Origin: Nymphaea colorata
Taxonomy: Eukaryota; Streptophyta; Magnoliopsida; Nymphaeales; Nymphaeaceae
Length of the DNA stretch: 64,000 bases
Direction of reading: 5' to 3'
NCBI RefSeq assembly: GCF_008831285.2
Contig: NC_045142.1
Span: 19,409,354-19,473,353 of the forward strand
A program made the translations under genes and the position numbers. The notes beneath the pieces are model-generated. The model did no database searches, was not told the origin of the DNA, and saw nothing but the letters and a program-made list of their open reading frames with translations. Position 1 is the stretch's first letter; the number at the start of each line of letters is the position of its first letter. Below, in pieces: positions 1 through 10,349 of the stretch.

Positions 1-565
1 CTGAGGATAGACATCGACATCTCCATTCAATTATGAGGAACCCGGCCAACACCCAGGCTTACCTGCGCACCGACAGACCTACGAAAGAAAACAGACTTCC
101 AAAAGAAGAAAACGATAAGCATGGAAGACTCATAATTTGCACGTGAGTGTCTTATCTCATAAGATTTTTTATATTATGAATGAGCAACCTTACAATATAA
201 CAAATATATAGTAATTGTTCATGAAAAAACTGATAAAAAAAAGGACAGATGGGGACGCAGAAATCGAAACGCCGTGAGGATAGAAATCGACATCTCCGTT
301 TAATTACGAGGAAAAGACAACTACATTAGTTGCAGTGGAGCCGCCTCCACTGACCTATCTTTCTCCATCACGTGCATTACACCTCAACCACTTCCACTAA
401 GCGATTTCCCCAAGATGGGCCGAACCCAGCATACTTGTTTTAACCATTATCCATCCAATTCTCTTAAGAGTCCTTGTCTGCCCATTGGTCGTCGGGATTG
501 ACAATATACGCCAACCTAATTCCTATAAGTATAGGTTTGTATCACTCAGATCATCACAGGAGACA
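1..565 (+). promoter_or_regulatory. 5' region and promoter of PME copy A
   Basis: This is the upstream region of the first pectin methylesterase gene. A TATA-like stretch (CTATAAGTATAG) lies at about 523-534, roughly 35 bp before the chosen ATG. A CCAAT box in reverse (ATTGG) lies at about 483-487. Two perfect CACGTG (G-box/E-box) motifs lie at 140-145 and 369-374. The first is kept in copy B. The second sits in a block of about 114 bp (368-481) that copy B lacks. A block of about 42 bp at 1-42 recurs at 274-315 and once in copy B (29579-29620), so part of the upstream DNA is itself duplicated. The regulatory reading is inferred from motifs only. Confidence 0.5.
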
Positions 566-3012
566 ATGGCTAGGCAGCCTAGGCTTGATGAACCTCTCAT
601 TGGTTCTCCAAGCAAGACCAAATCTCTCTCCCAATTACTTTTCCTTGGTGTCTCCGTGGTTGCCATCCTCTGCTTCTCCCTCCGCCTAAGCTTCCATGGC
701 AACTCCTCTGATCTTCTCCTCATGCCCGTCTCTCCCCAAGTTTGTGCCACCACACTTCACCCAGACTCCTGCTCCAACACCTTTGTCTCCGCCGGGACAA
801 CGCCCGTAACCGCTGCCACCATCCTCGGTCGCATTTTGGAGGAGTCGATCCAGAGCCTACCCAGGCATGTGGGCACGGTCATAGCCTTGACTCACAAGGG
901 AAACAATGGCAAAAGAGAAGCTGGGCCGCTGGCTGACTGCCTCGACCTCATGGACCAGACGGAGAGCCGGTTGGTCGACTCGCTCAATGCGGTAGCCGGT
1001 CACCCGACGGCTCAGGGGACACACGCGGACGTGCACACCTGGCTCAGTGCTGCACTCACCAACTACGTCACCTGCTTAGATGGGCTTGACGGTACTGATG
1101 CCGAGCTAGCAATGGAGTCGGAGGTCAAGTCGTCGATGGCCCTTCTCAGCACCTCGCTGGCGGTGCTCAATCAAACGCGACCGACTGCCGAGCCGATTCT
1201 CGGAGAGGTATTGGGCGAGTTCCCGGCGTGGTTGAGTCCCGGGGATCGGAAGCTCCTAACGGTCGATTCTTGGGATAAGGCAGTGAAAGCCGATGTGGTG
1301 GTGGCGCAAGACGGGAGCGGGAAGTACACGACGGTGACGGCGGCGGTGAATGCGGCCCCTTCAGGGAGCTCGGCGAGGTACGTGATATACGTGAAGAAGG
1401 GAACGTACAAGGAGCAGGTGAGCATACCGAAGACGAAGAAGAACATCATGCTTGTGGGAGACGGAATGGGCTCCACCATAATCACAGGCAGCTTGAACGT
1501 CGTGGACGGCTCCACCACCTTCAATTCTGCAACTGTGGGTACGTACCTTTTCGTTTCTTTTCCTTTGAGACGCGGTAGCTTGAAAGATTTAAGGTGCAGA
1601 ACATATTGTTTTCAGCCTGCCTTGTATGAGACCTTACGTATGCCCAATTTTAGCCATGGCCGTCCGTCCCAAAGATATCACGCTATTCCTCCAAATGTGA
1701 TGATTATATATACCCCATGCTGTTTATCATGAAATTCTTCTTCATTACTTCTTTTGGGAGAGCATTAGTTACTTTAGCTTTTTCTTATTCGTTTCTTATT
1801 AAAATGTCTCAAGCTTTGGTATCCAAAGCAATTAGACCTCCTGCCGGTTTAAGTAATTTTCTTTCTTTAAGTTATTGAAAGATGAACTAAAAGAAGAACA
1901 GCCACTTGGAAAAAGAAAGGGGTAAAAACAACCTTTACATAAAGTTGATCTGCCAATAACTTAGACTTTCTCTTTTATGGTGGGGACAAAGCCGACACCA
2001 GTGAGCTTCCACTAGATAGAATGGGTCCCTCAGATAAGGAAATGGGGTTCCACTTGAGATGGCACCTAGAAGGACGTGATATGGTTCAAGGACTTTTCAA
2101 AATTATTTCTAGTAATATAAATAGATAGGATATATTTATTTACCGGTACCATTTTGAATCCTTCTAGTCAGATTTCTTTATAAAAAATCTGCATCCAATT
2201 ACTATTTGGTTTTAGATTGGCGCGTATATACTTTTATAATTGCATCCAATCTTGAGTTTCTGTGAAGTGTCCGATGCCTGCCACTAGTAACTGGATCTGG
2301 ATGGTTCCTTTTTGATGCAGCGGCCGTGGGCGATGGGTTCATGGCTCAGGACATTTGGTTCCAGAACACAGCAGGGGCTGTGAAGCAGCAAGCAGTGGCC
2401 CTGCGCGTCGGTGCCGATCAATCCATCATTTACCGATGCCGGATCGACGGCTACCAGGACACACTTTACACCCATTCCCTCCGGCAATTTTACCGAGACT
2501 GCTCGATTTCCGGCACCGTTGATTACATCTTCGGCAACGCAGCCGTGGTCTTCCAGAACTGTCAGATAATTTCCCGGAAGCCATTGAGCAAGCAGAAGAA
2601 CACAATTACCGCACAGGGACGAACTGACCCCAACCAGAACACAGCAATTTCTATCCAAATGTGCAAAATCTTGGCAAGTTCCGATCTCGCGCCAGTGAAG
2701 AGTACCTTCCCCACATATCTGGGCCGGCCATGGAAGCTTTACTCGAGGACAATTTTCATGGAGTCCTTCCTGGATGATCTGATAGCACCAGCAGGATGGC
2801 TGGAGTGGTCTGGTAGCTTTGCTTTGAACACCCTGGAGTACCGTGAATATATGAACACTGGGTCTGGTGCGGGCACCAGCAAGAGGGTGACATGGGCTGG
2901 TTATCATGCTACCACCAGCACCGCTGAAGCCCAGAAGTTCACTGTTGCCAATCTGATCCAGGGAGCGTCTTGGTTGAAATCTGCTGGCGTTAGCTTCACT
3001 GAAGGCCTTTGA
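566..3012 (+). CDS. Pectin methylesterase with N-terminal inhibitor domain (PMEI-PME, type I), copy A
   Basis: The enzyme removes methyl esters from cell-wall homogalacturonan in the apoplast. The gene has two exons, 566-1538 and 2321-3012. The 782-bp phase-1 intron has GT/AG ends (donor GTACGT, acceptor GATGCAG), and the joined product is 554 aa. Residues 21-37 form a hydrophobic signal or anchor segment. The PMEI domain covers about 55-205, with its four cysteines at 60, 69, 125 and 170. An RKLL processing motif lies at 228-231, where subtilases usually split pro-region and enzyme. The catalytic domain follows with Gln348, Gln370-Asp371 (GYQDTLY), Asp392 (GTVDYIFGNA) and Arg460-Trp462 (LGRPW), the full PME active-site set. 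The length is normal for the family. I chose ATG 566 over an in-frame ATG-less extension to 485 because copy B starts at the matching codon and the TATA box lies between. Relative to copy B it has three extra residues (RQP) after MA. Confidence 0.95.
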
Positions 3013-3655
3013 TCACCATCAGAATGGGCGGGGATTCTGAGAAAGTATTGAAGATATACCGCATATGAATCTATGTGATCTTTTAATTATGATTTGCCTT
3101 CTCATATCTCCACGTTAATTCTTTATTCTGGTCCAAATTCCATTTTCTTCCCTGGGTTGCTTACGAAACTCTCAGAAAGCATGTCCGCATGAATAGCATG
3201 TCAGCATGAATAACTCTCAAAATTTTGATACGAACTCATCCTCAAACCGAGTGTAAGATTGTCAAGGCTGAAATGTCCGAATCTAGATCTTTCTCTCTGC
3301 GAACACAATGGCTGAGTACCCGTCAATGCATACATCTCGGTTAAACCCAAAATGCTGCTCCATATAGCTGTGTAATTTCCATAAAGGACGTCTATGCAAA
3401 AGTACATCCATGTGACAGTCTTTGGTTCATAACAAGGCATTTATATGCATGTGTATGAAATATGAGCTCTTTGTGACATACGATATTTGCTAGCTACCTG
3501 TCAGATGGAAGTGTGTTTTTGCGTTGTATATACCTTGGAGAAATGACAAATGAGTTAATCGATGCTTTTCTTAAACCTGGGGGAATATGTATCTTCACAT
3601 GTTGGTCAACAGCTCTTCCCTGTGCTTATATTGATCAAGGAACGTTTGATTCACC
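3013..3655. other. 3' flank of PME copy A
   Basis: This holds the 3' UTR and intergenic DNA. It is nearly collinear with copy B 32221-32900. The short reading frames here are not conserved between the copies. I see no RNA gene or terminator-like structure. Confidence 0.6.
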
Positions 3656-4385
3656 ATTAGAAACTATGTCACCATGGTGCGGGGTGCGGGTGCCGGCACG
3701 GCACATCTCAAAAAATTTAGGTGCGGCAGTGCGGCGAGAGTATTTATTATTATTATTATTAATTTATTATAAACAATAAAAAATATTAAAAACTTATAGA
3801 AAATATTTACCACAAAAATATAAAAAATCTAATACAACATTCTAATATAACTTAACTTCAAGTATCACCATTGAAAACTTGACCCCACCGTTAACCTGAT
3901 TTTACTATTTTGTTCTCAAATCCGATTGATTTGATTTTAGAACAAGTGATCTGATTTATTTAATTTTTCTACTATATATAACAAAGTAACAATAAGTCGG
4001 TCGATAAATATTTTATCCTAAAAGCTAATCTACTAGAAATAGAAAGATGTGAAAATAATTTACATGAAACAATGACGCCAAAAAATGATAACCAAAACAA
4101 AAGAGGGCCCAACCAAAATACCTAAAAGATTAGGTCGGCTGGGCTATTGTCTTCTTGTTCGCAAGATCGCAACTAAAAGGAAAGGGGAAAGCAGAGTTGG
4201 CCTCCCTCGCGCTCAGGGGTTTTGCGTTCCGTCACAATCTTGGCATTGCTCACCAGGTGGGCAGAGTTTTGGAGGAGAATGTGCCGGCCGAAATCGAAAG
4301 ACGCTGTCAATCCTCGATGCAGGCCAAATCCACTGATCAATCCCCACCGGACGGAGTTCTTTGATCGACGGCCGCCGGACGCAGC

Positions 4386-4434
<49 letters not shown>

Positions 4435-4632
4435 AGCGTGGCAGCGGAAAGAGGAGAGAGAGAGCGCCAGAGAGGTGTCGACCATGCTTATTAAAAATAA
4501 AAAAAATCAAAAACTGGATGGAAAAAGACGTGGTACGGATTGGGTGCGCACCCACACCCGAACCCGCACCCGCATCGCGTTGACGCGGGCGCGAGGTAAA
4601 AAAAAACGCACCCAGGTGACATTGATTAGAAA
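3656..4632. mobile_element. Non-autonomous hAT-like element with 8-bp target site duplication
   Basis: The element is 3664-4624 (961 bp). It is flanked by the direct repeat ATTAGAAA at 3656-3663 and 4625-4632. Copy B has a single ATTAGAAA at 32901-32908 and no insert, which is a clean empty site. The ends are inverted repeats of about 18 bp: CTATGTCACCATGGTGCG on the left and, read inward from the right, CAATGTCACCTGGGTGCG. Eight-bp duplications and CAATG-type (YARNG) ends are typical of hAT elements. Subterminal DNA is rich in GGGTGCGGGTGC-type repeats, and a (GA)n tract lies at about 4389-4427. No transposase is visible. The GC-rich interior (about 4140-4390) differs from the AT-rich surroundings and could be captured host DNA, but its short frames match nothing I recognise. 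Confidence 0.88.
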
Positions 4633-7600
4633 GCCAGGGTTGGCCATAACAATAGACTCTTGGGGACCAACCCCGCTTGCGAGTTTTGTATTGGTCGATC
4701 TGTTAAAAGGCAACAGTGCATGCCAAAATAATGATGAGATCAGAAACAAGATCACAACAGGTGTATACACAAACAAGACAGAAAAATAACCTTGGGGGAC
4801 ATTCCTTTGCTAATCAAGATATCAGACATGAAGGGGAGAGGCATATATAAAGCATCTTAGCTGCTGATTCAACCAACTCAATTTGCTCAGCGAAATTATT
4901 CCCTGCTTTATCCAAAACAAGGCATGTTTTCATTTACCCGTTGGCTTCCTATGCTCAAAAGCATGCAAAGATGTTCCAAATTTACGTTGTAAGATTATGC
5001 ACACCGTACCCACTTGCACCATGGGCCAACAATTCATGATGAGCCCACCAACTTCTCGGTGAGAAGCCTACGGTGAGAAACAACTGACATGTTGTTTACA
5101 TGCAAAATTTTTATCAAATCTTACATGCAAATTGTAATAAATGAGATATCATACCCGTACTCTCCTTTGTTTCCTTATGCGGGATTCCAAGAGATGGGAC
5201 CCGACCTGTTGGTAAGAAGTCCATTGTCGGTGTCTTTACGAGGGTAATCTGATCAAGGACTAGACAAGGGCATGACTTTCTATCTGCTCCTCCTCCTGCT
5301 CGCAGCTTCTACCATCAACATCACAGGTATACCCCGCCTCTCTGTCTCTAAGTCTTTCCCCTGCATCGACAGTTTTTGCTTTTCTTTTCTCCTACTTTTT
5401 CCTTCCATTTCAAAAGAGACGTGAACCAAATTAGTGAAATCAAAAGCTTCTAATTCTCTTGTTTCACTCTCCAATCGATCTGGACGACCAGGCATGATGC
5501 ATCTCTTTTTCATTTGGCCATCTCTTCCTTGAGGGAGATGATTTCTAGTTAGTTTTTTGGTCCGCATGCCTAGATAGATGGCAAGTTCCCATGTGATTAG
5601 TTTAACTTTTGTTTATAAAAGAACTTTTCTCACTTAAAGTTTTTGGTTAGAGTCAGTTGCTTTTTTCGGATTTCAGATTTTCCAAACCATTTTAGAGAAC
5701 ATTTTCAAGGTTATCTATATATATAAAAACAAAATCAGATCTAGCTCTTCATCTAACAGCAAGAAGAAGTTAGTACAATAAAATCGACTTTATGTCATAG
5801 CAAGGCTGAATCGGAGTCATTGTTTGATTTTCATGAATATTGGTCATTACTGCTTCCGAAAACTGGCAACAACAAAACCGCTAAAAGGGTTCAGGTCAGA
5901 ATTTTCTTTTGAACAAGTTTAAGCCAAAAACAGAAACAGAGCGGAAAAACTCTTTCAGACACAAACTATTTTTGTGTCTTGGTCCATTACTCTCAGGTTA
6001 ATCAAGCACATTTAGATCTGTCAAACCCACACAAGTGCATCATTTTGAAACACTAATTGAGTTGCTACTTGCTTATATGTTTACATAATTGGCACCACCT
6101 ACCTTCGTGTGGCATTTTTTAATTCTTTCTTCCAAAATGAACGTGGTTGAAGCTAACGATCAGGTGCTCGTTACCGGAAAAATAGATCTTTTAAAATTTT
6201 TAAAAATGATATGGTTGAGAGAGATCAAAGGAGGACCCGGGGTTGGTTGGTTGAACATCGTAGCATTAATGGTGTTTCTCTTTCTGGGGTTGGATTGGTA
6301 AAGGAAAATTGATCTGGAGGCATTTTTGGTGTAAGGAAAACCACGTTGAAGAACTAAATATTTTTTGGTCATCAAAAAAATATATGTACCCAGCCAAAAC
6401 TAATTCAAGCAGTAGTCCAGGAACTACAATTAATTAGTTATGAAATGTCCCTGCTGGTCTCGAACAGTATATTCCACTTTCCATACCCTTTTGAATAGTC
6501 TGTGGAATTTTTGAATAATGACGTTTGTCATTTATTTGTATTTAGAGAAATTCTAAGAGAACAGAAAATGGAATATCATGACCAGTTCTATAGAAAAGAA
6601 TGAAAACCCTGACCATATTTAAATACCTCGAAAATTTTGAAGTTCTTCAAACATTCATGTAGGCCCATGATTTTTCTAATGTTATTGTATCATGCAGGTA
6701 AAGTGTAAACATGTCAAATTTCAGCAATGGAATGAAGATGGATTTGAATGCCCATGACCTGGAAAACTCTAGCTAACTTGAAATGTCTTAGCAGCATTGT
6801 CTCTGTGTTGTTTTGGTTGTGCAATCGAGTCCCCTCTGGGACTGCATGTCTGTGGACTGTGATGAAGGGGTAATTGAATATCACTACCTGTACATGAAGC
6901 CAGTTGTGCTTCTTGTTTGTTATGAGGGAGAATGCATTGGAATTGGTTGATCTTAGGTCATCAGTATGACTAAACATGCTTTACATTTATTTTCAGATGG
7001 TTCTTACTGCTCCCATTCTAATGAAACCGGTTTGTATTTCCAATCTAAGTAATTTGTTTCGGAAAATTCTATTCATAACCTGTTTTAGGAAGATTTTTTC
7101 CTTCTGTATTCATTGTTGAACACCACCAGCAGGCTTACTTTATTTGTGTTGCAAAATTTGTGCATCACCCTCTGAACTCGTGCTACTAACATCTATGGGT
7201 AATCTTTGGACCAGGCTGGTTAGACTTGGAACAGGTTTGACTTATACCAGGAAATTACCAGTCGCTGCATCTATTCTCATGGTATGTCAACATGGATAAA
7301 GAACCCTTCTATTGTCACATTGCAATGATGCATGTTTTTGTGCCAGCTTTTGCAAATCTTCGACAATTAAGTTCCTTTCAAATCCCTTGCCAGTTGAAAA
7401 AAGTTTAACCATCAAGGTCTTTGGAATTTGTACATAGGAAAACAGCCATGATTTACAATTTCAGAGATCATTGTATAATTGAACAGATGATTACAGATGG
7501 AATTGGTTGTAATGCCTGGGTAAACAGATAAATGGCAGTGGACTCTGTTGTGCATGCATCAAGCTCAGTGAAACATTTGTTTGTGTACACAACATCCAAT

Positions 7601-8109
7601 TTCGGAAATGCCAAAGCACTGGTAGCAGGCACGATATCTGATGAAGGGGGGTCATAGTCATGCAGTGCGATATGAGGTGACGATGTTGATGCTCCGAACA
7701 CTTCAATGAAGGCAAATCATGTGTTGCTCTTGGAGATTTCAGCTTGATTATTGGCAAGCAGACATTTCAAATCTGCAACCTTAGCACCACTTTGGCCAAC
7801 AGAAAATTGATTTTTTTTTTCTAATTGAAAAGTAGCTGATCTCAATTGGAACCATAGTGGCAAATTTTTTTTCATATTACCAATCTTGTAAGCCTGTGCC
7901 AACAAATTGAAGATTGAAGTGGTTATGGGTAACTAACCATATGAAAATTTTCTAATGAACATGAGAACTCTGCAACTGCACTTGAGGACATGGCTTTGGT
8001 GGCTCATTGTCTTCAGAGTTTAGGGCTTTTGTTTTTCCACTATGATCAAACACATGGATCTATCTCAAGTTGTAGAGTTTAGTAAGCTACATCATGAGTT
8101 CATCAAGTC
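4633..8109. other. Intergenic DNA of duplication unit A
   Basis: This is mostly non-coding and collinear with copy B 32909-36245, with many small indels. Examples are about 110 extra bp near 5640-5750 and about 50 extra bp near 6730-6780 in A. A small frame at 5272-5328 encodes a signal-peptide-like start (M-T-F-Y followed by six Leu, then A-A-S) and runs into a GT that could be a splice donor. In copy B its ATG is ATA, so a real gene is unlikely. I see no other coding signal except the minus-strand remnant listed separately. Confidence 0.55.
7468..7905 (-). pseudogene. Unrecognised minus-strand reading frame, interrupted in copy A
   Basis: This is the counterpart of the uninterrupted 147-residue frame at 35536-35979. 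In copy A it is split by a TGA where copy B has CGA (Arg), just before the shared segment F-I-E-V-F-G-A-S-T-S. A 3-bp indel elsewhere keeps the frame. I do not recognise the family; no transmembrane segment or known motif is visible. It may be an exon of a lost gene or a chance open frame. Confidence 0.3.
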
Positions 8110-8425
8110 GATGACTTTTTCCTCAAATTAGCGATTTTTTGGAGAAATCAGATAAATGTCTCCCTCTCATAGCTTTTAGAGAAGTTTAGAGAGAGGGTCT
8201 CAGTTTAAAAGAATGACACAAAAAGGGCCTTGGGCCCCTTTCATAAATTCATCCCATACGATATGGTGTATATCGTGTGTATCATACAATACACTCAATC
8301 TGCACATGATACACTGGCGTATCGCGTATCCCATATCGCTAAGTTTTCTTCACTTAGACGAGTCATATCGTATGATACTGATAACTCTAGTGTACCCTAT
8401 GTGCACCAATTGAATGAGCAACTAG
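8110..8425 (-). repeat. CGATA-rich dispersed repeat (hAT-like family), copy A
   Basis: About 315 bp contain many short ATCGTATGATAC-type palindromic words, a GGGCC-rich centre and a run of TTTAGAGAAGTTTAGAG. The same layout occurs in opposite orientation at 53055-53400, at the end of a hAT-like element. It is also present in copy B at 36245-36545, so it was inserted before the duplication. Its ends are not resolved. Confidence 0.5.
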
Positions 8426-8465
8426 TGGTGGACCGTAAGATGCTTTAATTCATTGTTATTGCAGG

Positions 8466-8745
8466 GAGCGTAGCATCAGGAGATAACAAAGGATCAGCTG
8501 TGTTGTCACAAGTTGCAAGGGTCGAGCACCTACTTTTGACTATGGTGCAGCAGCACAAAGATCTGTTGACAGAATTCTTAAACAACGTGATGGAACTATT
8601 GTCTCATGACCATAGCCGAAGTCCCTGTTACTCACAAGCAAGGGTATCCCTACAACAAGTGGGAATTGGGGAAAACAGTAGAGAAGAACGGGTTTGTGCT
8701 TATGGAGGCCTCACATTTCAGGCTGAGATCTTTTTCTTGAGGAGA
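8466..8745 (+). pseudogene. Fragment like DUF2431/BMT5-type 25S rRNA (uridine-N3) methyltransferase, copy A
   Basis: Reading across frames gives a segment like the C-terminal half of the plant DUF2431 (BMT5-like) Rossmann-fold domain. The pieces are V-Q-Q-H-K-D-L-L, then N-N-V-M-E-L-L-S-H-D, then V-P-V-T-H-K-Q-G-Y-P and N-K-W-E-L. In the family the order is a helix ending in a GFF-N-A-ML motif, then G-E-H-V-T-H-K, then W-(E/D)-I/L. An extra base near 8620 (CCATAGCCG against CCATGGCG in B) breaks the frame in A. The piece begins right after a CAG that may be an old splice acceptor (8464). No start or upstream exon is visible. The family call comes from remembered family motifs and is moderate. 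Confidence 0.45.
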
Positions 8746-8839
8746 CAGCAGAATAGGATCATGTTGTTTCAATATTTTTTTTTTAAATTTTTGTCGCAAC
8801 TGCTTTTTGTTGGATTTTTCAATTGCTAATGGACTTGTG

Positions 8840-9479
8840 TTTTAAGTTAGAAGGCTGCAGCAGCTTATATGATCAATGGTCTCTCAATTCTTAAATTTGA
8901 ATTCCATTTCAATCAAACAATGTACTTTGAATTTCAAAATGAAGATTCAAAGTTATCAAATATTGGTGAAAATTAGAATTGGATGAAATTGGTATGAAAA
9001 TTTCAATTCCATTTTCAAGTGGAATTTTCATTTCAGCCGAATCAAATGCCTCTTAGTGAGTTCGTGATTTTTTTTTCTTTCTTTTAATTCTTATTTCCTT
9101 CATCTTTTATCTTTTCTCTGTTGCTCATTCTTCCTCACGTAACCTTGGATAAAGGACTGACACAAAGAGGCAGCACATCCTCTAAGGTGAGGTCCAGCAG
9201 CCTCTCTTTCTTGAGATTGAGTTACGTGTGCCACCGGGTGGCATACGCAACGAGCGTACACTGGGGGTGGACCCTACTATGTATATGTAAAGTTCAAATA
9301 TTGAGCTTAGTGAATAAAAGGTATATGTGCATATTTAATTGAATGTCCTCATAGGGTAGTCTGTACTACATATATGTAAAGTTTCAGTAATGACCTATGT
9401 GCCAGAAAAGGTACATGTGCATATATACTTGAATGCCCTTGCATTGCATGGACAAATCATATACATACTTAACCTTCAC
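8840..9479. repeat. AT-rich spacer with a diverged 88-bp tandem repeat
   Basis: Positions 8880-9055 are AT-rich with short self-complementary stretches (GAAAATTTCAATTCCA facing TGGAATTTTC). At about 9279-9455 two diverged copies of an 88-bp unit follow one another. Each has TATATGTAAAGTT near its start and AAAAGGTAYATGTGCATAT followed by TTGAATG near its end. Copy B has the same pair at about 37478-37660. No gene is seen. Confidence 0.5.
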
Positions 9480-10000
9480 GCCGCATGCATTATTTCATGC
9501 AAATGAATGAAGATGGTGAGGAAGAAGAAAGAAAGGAGAGAATAGTTGCTGTTGAAGGAAGGAAGGAGAGCGAAGGTTGTTGGTGAAGAAAGTTTGGCCT
9601 TGAAGCAGAAATGGTGAAAATGACAACAAAAGAAAAGGATGGTGAGTTCACAATGATGTTGAGCTGCAGTTTTTTTGTTTGTACACATTAAATGACAAAG
9701 GCAATGGCTTCTGCAAGGCTTTTTTTTGGACGATTGGACATTCGAAGAAATCGAATGAGCACTTCCTAAGGAACTGAAGGTGATGACAAAGCTTACAAAG
9801 AAGAAAAATGTCGACACAGCAAGTAACAAACACATCCTTGTTCATATGGCAGATAATGTTGTAGATAAAAAAATGAGCGCATCCCAGTTGATGTGGTAGA
9901 TAATGTTACGATGTAACAGGTTGGAGATAATGAAATTGTGGCATAACGATTGTGTGAGATAATGACTTCAGGGGATAAGCTCATGTGTTCTAGTTTATCT

Positions 10001-10132
10001 CATTATATTTTGTAACCATTCCTCTCGTTATGATCGATGGAATGGGGGAAGGCACATGTACAAAGTAGGTGATAAGTAAATGAAGATGAGATAATGCAAT
10101 CACGTAACGAAAGGAATGGTTACAAAGTAATG
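10001..10132. repeat. Inverted repeat (hairpin) near MULE left end, copy A
   Basis: Arms at 10001-10032 and 10101-10132 are nearly perfect inverted copies around the core GGAATGGTTACAAA, with a loop of about 68 bp. Copy B keeps both arms at about 38219-38250 and 38321-38351. It could be a transposase-binding or subterminal site, but that is inference. Confidence 0.6.
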
Positions 10133-10349
10133 AGAACAATGAGTCTACCACGAAGGCCAAAAATGGTAATGAGAGATAGAGATAACAACTAGTCTACCAC
10201 TAAATGATGTAAGATAAGGTCCAATCGACGGACTTGATGGTGAGATAATGTTGAATATTATTTGATGGAATGTATTTATGCGTGAAATAGATATTCATGA
10301 GGTAATGTTAAAATGTTATTTACTTTCTGCCAACTTTATGCATTGCAGA

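Noticed and set aside
485-565. Upstream extension of the PME frame to 485
   Set aside because: It would begin at a non-ATG codon, includes the TATA box and the transcription start region, and has no equivalent in copy B.
1171-2907. Antisense frames of 117 and 207 codons opposite the PME exons
   Set aside because: They lie wholly within conserved PME coding sequence on the other strand and show no motif. The same shadows occur in copy B.
5272-5328. Signal-peptide-like mini exon
   Set aside because: Start codon absent in copy B, no following exon identified, and poly-Leu starts arise easily from CTC repeats.
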